Positions 50,130 through 61,845 of a stretch of 64,000 nt of DNA are shown here, in pieces. This DNA comes from Aureimonas phyllosphaerae (lineage in GTDB: Bacteria > Pseudomonadota > Alphaproteobacteria > Rhizobiales > Rhizobiaceae): positions 1 through 64,000 of the forward strand of contig NZ_FOOA01000005.1 in assembly GCF_900113065.1 (NCBI RefSeq), read 5' to 3'. Position numbers and translations under genes: made by a program. Within the stretch, counting starts at the first letter, position 1. Every line of letters begins with the position of its first letter. The notes under the pieces were generated by a model, which was not told the origin of the DNA, ran no database searches, and worked only from the letters and a program-made list of their open reading frames with translations.

Positions 50130-51207
50130 CAGGCGCCGGGGGCGGAGCGGGCGCGGCGGCGGCCGCCACCGCCTCGCCGATCAGCGTCTCGTCGAGCGCC
50201 GGCAGGGGCGGGGGCTTCGGCAGGCTCTCGGCAAAGAACGTCTCGATCGCGCCGAGCGTCGGCTCGCGGAAGCGGTCGGCCTCCTGCAGGAGTTCGTGCC
50301 GCGCACCCGCGACGCGGATCGAATGGCCGCAGCGCATGCGCCAGGCGAGGCGCTCGGCGGCGGCGGTCGAGACGACCTGGTCGTCGCCCGGCAGTAGGAA
50401 GAGGGCGGGAAGGTCGAGCCGCGCGATCCGGTCGGAATCGTCGAGGCGGCGCATCGCCTTCAGGGCGGCGCGCAGCCAGGATGCCGAGACGCCCTCGACG
50501 GTGAGCCAGGGGGCGGCCGCGCGCAGGGCCCGGTTGCGCTCGAAGCGTCCCGCGTCGGTGGTCAGGACATTGCCCGCGAAGGGCTCGGCCGGGTCGATGC
50601 GCCGCGCCCGGCGGAGCGGCAGGAAGCCGAGGCCGCACCAGTGAAGCGCGCCGGCAAGAAGGCCGATAGACCGGTGCAGCCCCGGCGAGCCGGGCAGCGC
50701 GACGAGGGGCGCGATCAGCGCCATGCGCTCGACATGCGACGACAGGCGCGCCGAGGCGGCGAGCGCGACGAGGCCGCCCATCGAATGGGCGACGAGGGCA
50801 TAGGGCGGCGCGCAGCGGTCCAGCACGACCTCGCGCAGGAAGCGCTCGAGGTCGTCCGCGTAGTCTTCGACGCTCGCCACATGCCCGACGCCCGGCAGGA
50901 ACGTGCCGCGACCGGAGCCGCCCTGGCCGCGCCAGTCGAAGGTCGCGACCGTGAAGCCGCGCGCGTTGAGGTCGGCGATCGTCTCGTAATATTTCTCGAT
51001 CGCCTCGTTGCGCCCCTGGAGGAGGAGGACGGTTCCACGGCTCGTCATGCCGGCCGGCCCCCGCCCGATCGCGTAGCGCAACCGCACGCCATGCCCGAGG
51101 TCATGATGGCCGGTTTCGAGGCCCGGCGGTTCCGGGTTCGCCTCGAGGGCGACGAAGGCGTCTTGGGTCTCGGGCACGGCGGCTCCGTCGGGCATCAGGG
51201 CTGCCAA
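50119..51207 (-). CDS. pldB: PldB-like alpha/beta hydrolase (lysophospholipase type)
   Basis: A 362-residue serine hydrolase. It has GTVLLLQGRNEAIEKYYETI, the RGFTVATFDWRGQGGSGRG strand-turn typical of monoglyceride lipase/PldB proteins, and the nucleophile elbow VAHSMGGLVAL. The acid and histidine are in LLPGDDQVVS and AGARHELLQEAD. There is no signal peptide. It probably hydrolyses lysophospholipids or monoacylglycerols. The C terminus is alanine/proline-rich and overlaps hisN by 11 bases tail to tail. The start could be 51207 or the Met at 51195. Confidence 0.85.
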   Translation of the reverse strand: MAALMPDGAAVPETQDAFVALEANPEPPGLETGHHDLGHGVRLRYAIGRGPAGMTSRGTVLLLQGRNEAIEKYYETIADLNARGFTVATFDWRGQGGSGRGTFLPGVGHVASVEDYADDLERFLREVVLDRCAPPYALVAHSMGGLVALAASARLSSHVERMALIAPLVALPGSPGLHRSIGLLAGALHWCGLGFLPLRRARRIDPAEPFAGNVLTTDAGRFERNRALRAAAPWLTVEGVSASWLRAALKAMRRLDDSDRIARLDLPALFLLPGDDQVVSTAAAERLAWRMRCGHSIRVAGARHELLQEADRFREPTLGAIETFFAESLPKPPPLPALDETLIGEAVAAAAAPAPPPAPVSR

Positions 51208-51541
51208 GCTCCTAGCGCAGACGCGCGGCGGGTTGAAGGCGGGGCGGCAGGATAAGGGGAGATCGGGGACCCTCCTGCGAGGATCCCCGACCCCGAGCGA
51301 CCGGGGCGGAAGGGACGGGACGCCTCGATCGTTTGGCGCGAAAGGGTGCTCAGGCGGTCCTGCTCGAATGCGGTGATGTCCGGGCGATGCAGGCGGCCGG
51401 GGCTGGAAAGGCCGGGGTTCTATCGCCCCCCGAATGAACGGTAGCCGAAGCCCGCGTTCATCTGCCGTTCACATCGCGGGCGATCGCCAAGCCGTTGTTT
51501 CGATTGGCGGAAAAAATTCGGCATGGTGGCTTGCGGCAGCC
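51208..51541. other. intergenic region upstream of hsp20
   Basis: No gene is supportable here. A hairpin TCGGGGA...TCCT-GCG-AGGA-TCCCCGA lies at about 51263-51291. It is not followed by a T-run in either direction. Confidence 0.5.
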
Positions 51542-51570
51542 CTTGAAGCCGTTTTCTGGCTTTACCATCT
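51542..51570 (+). promoter_or_regulatory. candidate RpoH (sigma32-type) promoter of hsp20
   Basis: CTTGAA at 51542-51547 and CCATCT at 51565-51570 are separated by exactly 17 bases, close to the alphaproteobacterial heat-shock consensus CTTGAC-N17/18-CYTAT. Transcription would start near 51577, giving a leader of about 116 bases. Confidence 0.6.
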
Positions 51571-51576
51571 CATCTC

Positions 51577-51692
51577 TTGCGATCGCCCAATCGTGGGATC
51601 GCTGGCCAGGATCGACCGGCCGCCGCCCGTTGCGCGGGGCCTTCCAGTCGACCGGCCAGACACGCAAAACCGTTGCTCAATGGAGAACACAC
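51577..51692 (+). promoter_or_regulatory. ROSE-like RNA thermometer leader of hsp20
   Basis: The predicted leader can fold into successive hairpins. GCGATC (51579-51584) pairs with GATCGC (51597-51602), and CTGGCC (51602-51607) with GGCCAG (51654-51659), with inner GC-rich arms. In the last hairpin TTGCTC (51673-51678) faces the ribosome-binding GGAGAA (51682-51687), seven bases before the ATG. A UUGCU-type element opposite the Shine-Dalgarno is the hallmark of ROSE thermometers of rhizobial small heat-shock genes. Confidence 0.6.
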
Positions 51693-52157
51693 ATGCGTCA
51701 GTTCGACTTTGCCCCCCTCTACCGGTCCACCGTCGGTTTCGACCGGCTCTTCTCGATGCTCGACGCAGCCGGCAATGCCGAGAACGCCCAGAGCTATCCG
51801 CCCTACAACATCGAGCGCACCGGCGAGACCACCTACCGCATCACCATGGCGGTGGCCGGCTTCTCCGAGACGGAGCTCTCGATCGAGTCGCGTGAGAACA
51901 CGCTGACCGTGAAGGGCGAGAAGGGCGACGAGACGAACGGCTCGTCGGAGTACCTTTATCGCGGCATCGCGGGTCGCGCCTTCGAGCGCCGCTTCCAGCT
52001 GGCCGAGCATGTCGAGGTGAAGGGCGCGAGCCTGAAGAACGGCCTCCTGCACATCGACCTCGCCCGCATCGTGCCCGAGGCCCTGAAGCCCCGCCGCATC
52101 GAGATCGCCACGGCCAACACCAACGAGGCCAAGACGATCGAGGCGTCCGCCGCCTGA
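51693..52157 (+). CDS. hspA: Hsp20-family small heat-shock protein
   Basis: A 154-residue alpha-crystallin-domain chaperone that binds unfolding proteins as oligomers. The N-terminal MRQFDFAPLYRSTVGFDRLF and PYNIERTGETTYRITMAVAG are typical of class A rhizobial Hsp20 (IbpA-like). The crystallin core contains LTVKGEKG, YLYRGIAGRAFERRFQLAEH and KNGLLHIDL. IxI-like residues lie in the tail, ahead of an alanine-rich end. The start ATG 51693 follows GGAG; the frame upstream to 51495 is leader sequence. Heat control at promoter and leader level is suggested by the upstream sites. Confidence 0.93.
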   Translation: MRQFDFAPLYRSTVGFDRLFSMLDAAGNAENAQSYPPYNIERTGETTYRITMAVAGFSETELSIESRENTLTVKGEKGDETNGSSEYLYRGIAGRAFERRFQLAEHVEVKGASLKNGLLHIDLARIVPEALKPRRIEIATANTNEAKTIEASAA

Positions 52158-52183
52158 TCGCGGGACATCTCGACAGAATAGAG

Positions 52184-52211
52184 AACGGCGCCCCGCGGGG
52201 CGCCGTTTTCG
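52184..52211. terminator. intrinsic terminator after hsp20
   Basis: AACGGCGCCCC and GGGGCGCCGTT form a near-perfect 11-bp stem with a two-base centre, followed by TTTC on the plus strand. It lies just after hsp20 and ahead of the convergent ltaE stop. Confidence 0.88.
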
Positions 52212-52221
52212 TTTGGGCGCT

Positions 52222-53271
52222 TCAGGCGATGAGGTCGCAGAAGCGATCGACGTCGCCGCGCTCGGTCGACCAGCTGGTCACGAGGCGATAGAGGCCTTCG
52301 CCCTCGCGCACCAGGCCCGGCATGTCGTGTGGCGCGTTCCAGTCGTAGAAGGTGGCGCCCTCAGTCCGCAGCCGCTCGGCGGTCGCCGTCTCGATCACGG
52401 CGAAGATCTCGTTGGACCGGGTGTCCCAGGCCTGACGCGCATGGGCCGACCGGCCGATGCCCTCGCGCAGGGCGTCCGCCATGGCATTGGCGTGGGCGGC
52501 GAGCTCCAGCCACAGGCCGCCGTCGAGATAGGCGGCGAACTGGGCGGCCATGAAGCGCGTCTTGGAGAAGAGCTGGGCGCCGCGCTTGCGGATGTAGGGA
52601 AACTGCTCGGCCTGTTTCGGGTCGAAGAAGACCACCGCCTCGGCGCACCAGCAGCCGTTCTTGGTGGCGCCGAAGGACAGGATGTCGACGCCGGCCCGCC
52701 AGGTCATCTCGGCCGGCGAGGCGTTGGTGGCGGCCAGCGCGTTGGCAAAGCGTGCACCGTCCATGTGGAAGGCGAGGTTGCGCTCGTGCGCGATTTCGCC
52801 GATCGCCGCGATCTCGGTCACCGAATAGAGCGTGCCCGCTTCGGTCGCCTGGCTGAGCGAGACCGCCATCGGCTGGCCGGCATGCACGAAGCCCGGACGG
52901 AACCGGCCGAGCTCGGACACGAGATGGCCGGGGTCCATGCGTCCGAGCGCGCCCTCGACCGGCACCATGCGCGCGCCGTGGGTGAAGAATTCCGGCGCGC
53001 CGCATTCGTCCTGCGCGATATGCGCCTCGCGGTGGCACATGACGACGCCGCCCGGCCGGTTCACCGCGGCGAAGGACAAGGAGTTCGCCGCCGTGCCCGT
53101 GCCGACGAAATAGACGGCGACCTCGCGCTCGAAGATCTCGTTGAAGCGCCGCTCGACGGCCTTGTCGATGTCGCTCGCCCCGTAGGCGGCGGCAAAGCCC
53201 GCGCCGTGGCGCTCCAGCGATTGCGTGACGGCGGGATGGGCGCCGGACCAGTTGTCGGATGCAAAGATCAT
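52222..53271 (-). CDS. ltaE: low-specificity L-threonine aldolase
   Basis: A 349-residue PLP enzyme that cleaves L-threonine or allo-threonine to glycine and acetaldehyde. The beta-eliminating lyase fold is seen in FASDNWSGAHPAVTQSLERH, YFVGTGTAANSLSFAAV, FHMDGARFANALAATN and the PLP lysine segment ILSFGATKNGCWCAEAVVFF. Length is normal. It is convergent with hsp20 across a shared terminator. The start ATG 53271 gives the conserved MIFASDNW. Confidence 0.92.
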   Translation of the reverse strand: MIFASDNWSGAHPAVTQSLERHGAGFAAAYGASDIDKAVERRFNEIFEREVAVYFVGTGTAANSLSFAAVNRPGGVVMCHREAHIAQDECGAPEFFTHGARMVPVEGALGRMDPGHLVSELGRFRPGFVHAGQPMAVSLSQATEAGTLYSVTEIAAIGEIAHERNLAFHMDGARFANALAATNASPAEMTWRAGVDILSFGATKNGCWCAEAVVFFDPKQAEQFPYIRKRGAQLFSKTRFMAAQFAAYLDGGLWLELAAHANAMADALREGIGRSAHARQAWDTRSNEIFAVIETATAERLRTEGATFYDWNAPHDMPGLVREGEGLYRLVTSWSTERGDVDRFCDLIA

Positions 53272-53597
53272 GGCGGCTGACTAACGCGCCCGCGCGCACC
53301 CGTCAAAGCCGCGAATGGCTCGCCGCCTTTGCATGGAATGCTCCGCGAAGTTAGAACCGCTCTTGCCGCAGAAGCACAAGTCTGGCATAAGCTGCGAAAT
53401 AGGTCAGCATTGCTGCCCTATCTGGGGCGGCCGTTCCCGGAAGGCGCCCGACTGGGCGCGCCGGGAGAGGGCGGCCCCGACCACGAACAGGCAGGCGCGG
53501 CGCGCGGCGGCTAGGGGCCGGACCGGGCGCCAAAGTCCTGCCCGAAGAACCAGGTTGCCTCGATCCTTCGGGCGACGACGAGACAGGGAGACACGCG
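53272..53597. other. divergent promoter region of ltaE and gltB
   Basis: About 325 bases with no supportable gene. It presumably holds both promoters. An AGGGAG ribosome-binding site lies shortly before the gltB ATG. No nitrogen-regulator (sigma54 or NtrC) site was obvious by eye. Confidence 0.45.
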
Positions 53598-56500
53598 ATG
53601 ACGATCGAAACGCCATCCATCATCGAGGGTGAGGTCATTGGGACCACGAACACCGCGATGGGCGCCGTCAAACCGCGTCGCCTGCCGGAGCGCCAAGGCC
53701 TCTACGATCCGGCCAACGAGAGCGACGCCTGCGGCGTCGGCTTCATCGCCCACATGAAGAACCAGAAGTCCCACTCGATCATCGAGAAGGGCCTGAAGAT
53801 CCTGCACAATCTCGAGCATCGCGGGGCGGTCGGCGCCGACCCGCTGATGGGCGACGGCGCGGGCATGCTGGTGCAGATACCGCACGACTTCTTCCAGGCC
53901 GAAATGGCGGCCCAGGGTGTCGAGCTGCCCGAGGCCGGCCACTACGGCGTCGGCTTCGTGTTCATGCCGCAGGACGAGGCGCGCCGCCTCCACTTCAAGA
54001 CGATCTTCGAGGCTGCCGCCGCCGAGGAGGGCTGCACTGTCATCGGCTGGCGCGACGTGCCGGTGGACAATTCGTCGCTGTCCAAGGCTCTCGAGATCGC
54101 CGCGACCGAGCCCTGCCACCGGCAGGTCTTCATCGCGCGCCCGGCATCCGTCGCGAGCGACGACGAGTTCGAGCGCAAGCTCTACATCATCCGCAAGGTG
54201 GTCTCGAACCGCGTCTACGCCGAAGCCCATTCGGTGGACACCGACTTCTACGTCGTGTCGCTCTCCTCGCGCACGATCGTCTACAAGGGCATGTTCCTGT
54301 CCTATCAGGTCGGCGCCTACTACAAGGACCTGAAGGACCCGCGCTTCACCTCGGCGCTGGCGCTCGTCCACCAGCGCTTCTCCACCAACACGTTCCCGTC
54401 CTGGCGCCTCGCACATCCCTATCGCATGGTGGCGCACAACGGCGAGATCAACACGCTGCGCGGCAACGTCAACTGGATGGCCGCCCGGCAGGCGTCGGTC
54501 GATTCCGAGCTCTTCGGCAACGACATCTCCAAGCTCTGGCCGATCTCCTACGAGGGCCAGTCCGACACCGCCTGCTTCGACAACGCGCTCGAGTTCCTGA
54601 CGCAGGGCGGCTACCCGCTCGCCCATGCGATGATGATGCTCATTCCCGAGGCCTGGTCGGGCAACAAGGAGATGAGCCCGGAGCGCCAGGCCTTCTACGA
54701 GTACCACGCCGCGCTGATGGAGCCTTGGGACGGGCCGGCCGCCGTGTGCTTCACCGACGGACGCCAGATCGGCGCGACGCTCGATCGCAACGGCCTCAGG
54801 CCAGCGCGCTACGTCGTGACCGACGACGATCTCGTGATCCTCGCCTCGGAAGCCGGCACGCTCGAGGTCGCTGAGGAGCGCATCGTCAAGAAGTGGCGCC
54901 TCCAGCCGGGCCGCATGCTGCTGATCGACCTCGAGAAGGGCCGCATCGTCTCTGACGAGGAGGTCAAGAGCGAGATCGCGGGTGCCAACCCCTATCGCGA
55001 CTGGCTGCGCTCCACCCAGCTGATCCTCGAGGACCTGAAGCCCGTGCAGCCGCGGGCGTCGCGCGCCGACGTGTCGCTGCTCGACCGTCAGCAGGCCTTC
55101 GGCTACAGCCAGGAGGACACCAAGATCCTGATGGCGCCGATGGCCACGACCGGCCAGGAAGCCATCGGCTCGATGGGGACGGACACGCCGATTTCCGCCA
55201 TGAGCGAGAAGTCGAAGCTGCTCTACACCTACTTCAAGCAGAACTTCGCGCAGGTCACCAACCCGCCGATCGATCCGATCCGCGAGGAGCTGGTGATGAG
55301 CCTCGTCTCGTTCATCGGCCCGCGCCCGAACATCCTCGACCTCGAAGGCACCTCGCGCCGCAAGCGGCTGGAGGTGCGCCAGCCGATCCTGACCAATGCG
55401 GATCTTGAGAAGATCCGCACGATCGGCCACACCGAGGACCGGTTCGACACCAAGACGCTCGACACGACCTACCCGTCCGAGCAGGGCGCGGCGGGCATGG
55501 CAGGCGCGCTCGACCGGCTCTGCGAGCGGGCGGAGGCGGCCGTCGTCGGCGGCTACAACATCATCATCCTGTCCGACCGCCAGATGGGGCCGGACCGCAT
55601 TCCGCTGCCGGCGCTGCTCGCGACGGCCGCCGTGCATCATCACCTGATACGCAAGGGCCTGCGCACCGCCGCCGGCCTCGTGGTGGAATCGGGTGAGCCG
55701 CGCGAGGTCCATCATTTCGCATGCCTCGCCGGCTACGGCGCGGAGGCGATCAACCCCTATCTCGCCTTCGACACCCTGCTCGGCATGCATGCGCGCGGCG
55801 ACTTCCCGCCGGAGGTCGATGCCAAGGAGGTCGTCGGCCGCTTCATCAAGTCGGTCGGCAAGGGCCTCCTGAAGGTCATGTCCAAGATGGGCATCTCGAC
55901 CTACCAGTCCTATTGCGGCGCGCAGATCTTCGACGCGATCGGCCTCAAGTCCGAGTTCGTGAAGCGCTACTTCGCCGGCACCTCGACCACGATCGAGGGC
56001 GTCGGGCTGGAGGAAATCGCCCGCGAGACGGTGGAGCGCCACGCGCTTGCCTTCTCCGACGATCCGGTTCTGGCGCGCTCGCTCGAGGTCGGCGGCGAGT
56101 ATGCCTACCGCATGCGTGGCGAGGCCCACATCTGGTCGCCGGATGCGGTCGCGACGCTCCAGCACGCCGTGCGCCTCGACAGTTACGACACCTACAAGGA
56201 GTACGCCGCGCTCGTGAACGAGTCGGCCGTCGCCAACTCCACCATCCGCGGCCTCTTCAAGCTGCGCATGGCCGAAGAGGTGGGCCTGACCCCGGTGCCG
56301 CTCGACGAGGTCGAGCCGGCCGCCGAGATCGTCAAGCGCTTCTCGACCGGCGCGATGAGCTTCGGCTCGATCAGCCGAGAAGCTCATGCGACGCTCGCCG
56401 TCGCCATGAACCGCATCGGTGGCAAGTCGAACACGGGCGAGGGCGGCGAGGAGCCGGACCGCTACCTGAAGCTGCCGGACGGCTCGGCCAACCCCGAGCG

Positions 56501-58316
56501 CTCGGCGATCAAGCAGGTGGCGTCCGGGCGCTTCGGCGTGACGACCGAGTATCTCGTCAACGCCGACATGCTGCAGATCAAGGTGGCGCAGGGTGCCAAG
56601 CCCGGCGAGGGCGGCCAGCTGCCCGGCCACAAGGTGGACGCGACCATCGCCAAGACCCGGCATTCCACGCCGGGCGTCGGCCTGATCTCGCCGCCGCCGC
56701 ACCACGACATCTACTCGATCGAGGATCTGGCGCAGCTCATCTACGACCTGAAGAACGTCAACCCGGAAGCCGACATCTCGGTGAAGCTCGTCTCCGAGGT
56801 CGGCGTCGGCACGGTGGCCGCCGGCGTCGCCAAGGCGCGCGCCGACCACATCATCGTGTCGGGCTACGACGGGGGCACGGGCGCATCGCCGCTCACCTCC
56901 ATCAAGCACGCGGGCTCCCCGTGGGAGATGGGCCTTGCCGAGACCCAGCAGACGCTGGTGCTCAACGGGCTGCGCTCGCGCATCGCGCTGCAGGTCGACG
57001 GCGGCCTCCGGTCGGGCCGCGACGTCGTCATCGGCGCGCTGCTGGGCGCCGACGAGTTCGGCTTCTCGACGGGCCCGCTGATCGCGGCCGGCTGCATCAT
57101 GATGCGCAAGTGCCACCTGAACACCTGCCCCGTCGGGGTCGCGACGCAGGACCCGGTCCTTCGCTCGCGCTTCAAGGGCACGCCGGAGCACGTCATCAAC
57201 TTCTTCTTCTTCGTCGCCGAAGAGGTGCGCGAGATCATGGCGGCCATGGGTGTTCGCACCCTTGCCGAACTGATCGGGCGCTCCGAGCGGCTCGACAAGC
57301 GGGAGCTGATCGACCACTGGAAGGCCAAGGGCCTCGACTTCTCCAGGATGTTCTTCAAGCCGGACGCCGCGCTGGAGGAGACCTACTGGACGAAGCGCCA
57401 GGAGCATCCGATCGCCGACGTTCTCGACCGCAAGCTGATCGCGCAGGCGGAGAGCGCTCTTACCGCGCGCCAGCAGGTCGAGATCGAGACCGCGATCGGC
57501 AACGTCGACCGGTCGGCCGGCGCGATGCTGTCGGGCGAGGTCGCCAAGCGCTTCGGCCACAAGGGGCTCGCCGACGACACGATCAAGGTGAAGCTGACCG
57601 GAACCGCCGGCCAGAGCTTCGCGGCCTTCCTTGCCAAGGGCGTCACCTTCGATCTCGTCGGCGACGGCAACGACTATGTCGGCAAGGGCCTGTCGGGCGG
57701 CAAGATCATCGTCCGGCCGCGCGCCAACACGCGCATCGTGCCCGAAGAGTCGATCATCGTCGGCAACACGGTGCTCTACGGCGCGATCGCCGGGGAGTGC
57801 TACTTCCGGGGCGTGGCGGGCGAGCGCTTCGCCGTGCGCAACTCGGGCGCCATCGCGGTGGTCGAGGGCGTGGGCGACCACGGCTGCGAATACATGACCG
57901 GCGGCGTGGTGGTGATCCTCGGGCATACGGGCCGCAACTTCGCGGCCGGCATGTCGGGCGGCATCGCCTATGTCTACGATCCCGAGGGCAACTTCGCCAA
58001 GCGTTGCAACATGGCGATGGTCGAGCTGGAGCCGGTGCCGGAGGAGGACGATCTCCTTGAGAAGCTGCACCACCACGGCGGAGACCTCCAGCACAAGGGA
58101 CGCGTCGACGTCTCGTCCAACATGACCGGCCACGACGACGAGCGGCTGTTCCAGCTGATCTCCAACCATTTCCACTACACGGGCTCGACCCGCGCCAAGG
58201 AAATGCTGGATCACTGGGAGACCTACCGCCCGAAGTTCGTGAAGGTCATGCCGGTGGAGTACCGCCGCGCGCTTCTCGAAATGGAGCGCATGCGCATGGG
58301 CGTCGCGGCCGAGTAG
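53598..58316 (+). CDS. gltB: glutamate synthase (NADPH) large subunit
   Basis: A 1572-residue enzyme of ammonia assimilation. It transfers the amide of glutamine to 2-oxoglutarate together with GltD. The N-terminal glutaminase domain follows a 44-residue propeptide, with nucleophile Cys 45 in [15 protein letters not shown]. The central domain and FMN domain include [40 protein letters not shown] and [18 protein letters not shown]. The [3Fe-4S] motif is [20 protein letters not shown]. The C-terminal beta-helix (GXG repeats, for example [20 protein letters not shown]) closes the protein. Length is normal for the family. gltD follows after 218 bases. Confidence 0.98.
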   Translation: MTIETPSIIEGEVIGTTNTAMGAVKPRRLPERQGLYDPANESDACGVGFIAHMKNQKSHSIIEKGLKILHNLEHRGAVGADPLMGDGAGMLVQIPHDFFQAEMAAQGVELPEAGHYGVGFVFMPQDEARRLHFKTIFEAAAAEEGCTVIGWRDVPVDNSSLSKALEIAATEPCHRQVFIARPASVASDDEFERKLYIIRKVVSNRVYAEAHSVDTDFYVVSLSSRTIVYKGMFLSYQVGAYYKDLKDPRFTSALALVHQRFSTNTFPSWRLAHPYRMVAHNGEINTLRGNVNWMAARQASVDSELFGNDISKLWPISYEGQSDTACFDNALEFLTQGGYPLAHAMMMLIPEAWSGNKEMSPERQAFYEYHAALMEPWDGPAAVCFTDGRQIGATLDRNGLRPARYVVTDDDLVILASEAGTLEVAEERIVKKWRLQPGRMLLIDLEKGRIVSDEEVKSEIAGANPYRDWLRSTQLILEDLKPVQPRASRADVSLLDRQQAFGYSQEDTKILMAPMATTGQEAIGSMGTDTPISAMSEKSKLLYTYFKQNFAQVTNPPIDPIREELVMSLVSFIGPRPNILDLEGTSRRKRLEVRQPILTNADLEKIRTIGHTEDRFDTKTLDTTYPSEQGAAGMAGALDRLCERAEAAVVGGYNIIILSDRQMGPDRIPLPALLATAAVHHHLIRKGLRTAAGLVVESGEPREVHHFACLAGYGAEAINPYLAFDTLLGMHARGDFPPEVDAKEVVGRFIKSVGKGLLKVMSKMGISTYQSYCGAQIFDAIGLKSEFVKRYFAGTSTTIEGVGLEEIARETVERHALAFSDDPVLARSLEVGGEYAYRMRGEAHIWSPDAVATLQHAVRLDSYDTYKEYAALVNESAVANSTIRGLFKLRMAEEVGLTPVPLDEVEPAAEIVKRFSTGAMSFGSISREAHATLAVAMNRIGGKSNTGEGGEEPDRYLKLPDGSANPERSAIKQVASGRFGVTTEYLVNADMLQIKVAQGAKPGEGGQLPGHKVDATIAKTRHSTPGVGLISPPPHHDIYSIEDLAQLIYDLKNVNPEADISVKLVSEVGVGTVAAGVAKARADHIIVSGYDGGTGASPLTSIKHAGSPWEMGLAETQQTLVLNGLRSRIALQVDGGLRSGRDVVIGALLGADEFGFSTGPLIAAGCIMMRKCHLNTCPVGVATQDPVLRSRFKGTPEHVINFFFFVAEEVREIMAAMGVRTLAELIGRSERLDKRELIDHWKAKGLDFSRMFFKPDAALEETYWTKRQEHPIADVLDRKLIAQAESALTARQQVEIETAIGNVDRSAGAMLSGEVAKRFGHKGLADDTIKVKLTGTAGQSFAAFLAKGVTFDLVGDGNDYVGKGLSGGKIIVRPRANTRIVPEESIIVGNTVLYGAIAGECYFRGVAGERFAVRNSGAIAVVEGVGDHGCEYMTGGVVVILGHTGRNFAAGMSGGIAYVYDPEGNFAKRCNMAMVELEPVPEEDDLLEKLHHHGGDLQHKGRVDVSSNMTGHDDERLFQLISNHFHYTGSTRAKEMLDHWETYRPKFVKVMPVEYRRALLEMERMRMGVAAE

Positions 58317-58534
58317 GCCGCCGCCTTCCGGAGCCCGCGAAACGTCGGGCCGCCCCTCGCGACGAGGCCGGCGGCCCGGTCGCGGGTCCCGGCTCGCGAT
58401 CGCGAAGTTTGGACGCGTTCTATCCTCGCGGAAATTGGTGTAAGGCGAGCCCGGTCGGCAGACGTCCGATCGCTCGCATGAGGGGTGGGTTCGCGCGCTA
58501 ACGTAGAGCGCCGCCGCCCGGACGGAGGGGCATT

Positions 58535-59989
<1,455 letters not shown>

Positions 59990-60053
59990 CGCCGATCCCT
60001 GGCGCCGGGTCCGCCCGGCGCCCGTTCGCCTGCGTCGGCCAAGGGGAGGCGAG

Positions 60054-60773
60054 ATGGACTGGTTCGCGCCGATCGACGCCTATTGCGAACGGCTCGGGCC
60101 GGGCGTCTGGGCCGAGCCCCTGAACGCCGCGACCAACCTCGCCTTCCTCCTTGGCGCGGCAGTCGCGTGGCAGGCGTGGCGACGGGCGTCCCGTCGCGAC
60201 GGCGTCACGCTCGCCTTCATCCTCCTCGTCGCGGTGATCGGGCTCGGCTCGTTCCTCTTCCACACGCTCGCCAACGGCTGGTCGCTTCTCGCCGACGTCA
60301 TCCCGATCGCCGTCTTCATCTACGGCTTCTTCGCGCTCGCGCTGTTCCGCTTCGTCGGTCTTCGACCGGCGCTGGCCGTCACGGGCACGATCGGATTTGC
60401 CGTCGCGGCGCAGGTCGTCGAGCGAATGGCCGGACCCGTCCTCGGCTCCTCCGCCTCCTACCTGCCGGCCTTGCTGGCACTCGGCGGCATCGGCGGCGTG
60501 CTCCTTGCCCGGCGCCACGGCGCCGGCCGGTGGCTGCTCGGGGCCGCTGCCGTCTTCGTCCTGTCGCTGACCTTCCGCACGCTGGATGCGCCGCTCTGCG
60601 ATGCCCATCCGCTCGGCACGCATTTCCTCTGGCACGTCCTCAACGCGGCAACGCTGACGCTCTGCCTCCTCGCGGCCATCCGTTACCCCGCCGAGTCCGA
60701 AGGACTTCGGCCCGCCGGGCCCGCAGGACCTCGGACTACCGGCAGCGCATCTGATCCGGTCCGCCGCCCATGA
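60054..60773 (+). CDS. ceramidase-family (CREST) membrane protein
   Basis: A 239-residue protein with about seven hydrophobic segments. The N-terminal [24 protein letters not shown] and the [20 protein letters not shown] segment are hallmarks of the alkaline ceramidase/CREST hydrolase superfamily. So is the late [10 protein letters not shown], with histidines and an aspartate for zinc. Bacterial members are uncharacterised or act as membrane hydrolases; activity on ceramide is not implied. The start ATG 60054 follows AGGGGAGG. The tail is glycine/proline-rich. It lies downstream of gltD by 64 bases and could be read with it. Confidence 0.82.
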   Translation: MDWFAPIDAYCERLGPGVWAEPLNAATNLAFLLGAAVAWQAWRRASRRDGVTLAFILLVAVIGLGSFLFHTLANGWSLLADVIPIAVFIYGFFALALFRFVGLRPALAVTGTIGFAVAAQVVERMAGPVLGSSASYLPALLALGGIGGVLLARRHGAGRWLLGAAAVFVLSLTFRTLDAPLCDAHPLGTHFLWHVLNAATLTLCLLAAIRYPAESEGLRPAGPAGPRTTGSASDPVRRP

Positions 60774-60809
60774 AAAAGGGCCGGGCACTTCCCCCGAAGC
60801 GCCCGGCCC
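60773..60809 (-). terminator. intrinsic terminator of the L,D-transpeptidase gene
   Basis: On the minus strand GGGCCGGGC (plus 60801-60809) pairs with GCCCGGCCC (plus 60778-60786), then five T (plus 60773-60777). It lies 27 bases after the stop codon at 60837. Confidence 0.88.
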
Positions 60810-60836
60810 ACGGCGTCCCCCGCCGTGAAACTTAGA

Positions 60837-61607
60837 TTAGCTCTGCGGAGCCTTCATGCGGCGTTCGGCTAGGCGTTCCTTGCCCTGGAGCACCACGACG
60901 CGGGCGTTCATCGGAACGCGCTCGTAGAGATCCACGATGTCCTGGTTCATCAGGCGGATGCAGCCCGACGAGACCGACTTGCCGATCGACCACCACTCCG
61001 GCGTGCCATGCAGGCGGTAGAGCGTGTCCTTGTTGCCCTGATAGAGATAGAGCGCGCGGGCGCCGAGCGGGTTCATCAGGCCCGGCTCCATGCCGACCTC
61101 GTTGCCGTAGGGCTTGAGTTCGGGGCGACGCGCGATCATCTCGGCCGGCGGAAACCACTTCGGCCAGTGCTGCTTGTCCTTGATGTCGGCCTCGCCGGCC
61201 CAGGAGAAGCCGGCCTTGCCGACGCCGATGCCGTAGCGCATCGCGGTGCCGCGGGGCTCGACGACGTAGAGGAAGTGGTTGGCCGTATCCACCACGACGG
61301 TGCCCGGCTCCATGCCCTCGCTCGCGTAGAACACGCGCTGGCGGCGATATTTCTCGTCCACCTTGGAGATCGGGATGGCGGGCAGCTTGAAACCGCCGTC
61401 CTCCATCGCGGCATAGGCCGTCAGTTCGACCGGGCCGAGCGGACCGCCGGAGACGATCGTCTCGGCCGGTGCCACGTAGGCCTGCGCCATCGGCACCGGG
61501 GCCGGATTGAGCGAGGCGCGCTGCTGGGTCTGCGTGGTGCAGGCGCCGAGCGTGGCGAGGGCGGCGAGCGCGACGCCGAGAAGGAGGGTGTTCGAGCGGG
61601 TCTTCAT
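60837..61607 (-). CDS. L,D-transpeptidase (YkuD domain) lipoprotein
   Basis: A 256-residue envelope protein. A lipoprotein signal peptide, MKTRSNTLLLGVALAALATL followed by GAC, has lipobox LGAC. A linker and a YkuD domain at about 95-245 follow. The catalytic His is in YRLHGTPEWWSIGK and the Cys in SVSSGCIRLMNQDIVDLYER. It makes 3-3 cross-links in peptidoglycan or attaches lipoproteins such as Lpp to it; which of these cannot be told. The start ATG 61607 begins the signal peptide; an upstream frame to 61688 is rejected. An intrinsic terminator follows. Confidence 0.93.
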   Translation of the reverse strand: MKTRSNTLLLGVALAALATLGACTTQTQQRASLNPAPVPMAQAYVAPAETIVSGGPLGPVELTAYAAMEDGGFKLPAIPISKVDEKYRRQRVFYASEGMEPGTVVVDTANHFLYVVEPRGTAMRYGIGVGKAGFSWAGEADIKDKQHWPKWFPPAEMIARRPELKPYGNEVGMEPGLMNPLGARALYLYQGNKDTLYRLHGTPEWWSIGKSVSSGCIRLMNQDIVDLYERVPMNARVVVLQGKERLAERRMKAPQS

Positions 61608-61845
61608 GGAGCGTCCGGTGCGACTGCGAGGGCATGACGGCCAGGCATGACGGGCTCCCAGGACAGGCAGTCCCCCATCGGAGGCCACCCTCTGGTACGC
61701 CGCGGCGAGTCGCCTGGCAACGCGGTCAGTAGACCCTAGTATGGTTAAGATTGTCCTTGTTGCCGCACCACAACAGTTGACGCGGGGGAGACCCGTTCCA
61801 CTTCAGGTTGACGGGGCGAAGTTCGAGCAAAACCGGGGACTTCGG

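Noticed and set aside
51263-51291. Intrinsic terminator upstream of hsp20
   Set aside because: The stem is good, but there is no T-run on either strand, so it is noted only as a hairpin.
53511-58214. A 1567-codon open frame on the minus strand opposite gltB
   Set aside because: It mirrors gltB in phase with its G+C-rich third positions, is rich in Asp/Val/Leu/Arg strings without domain motifs, and gltB itself is unmistakable.
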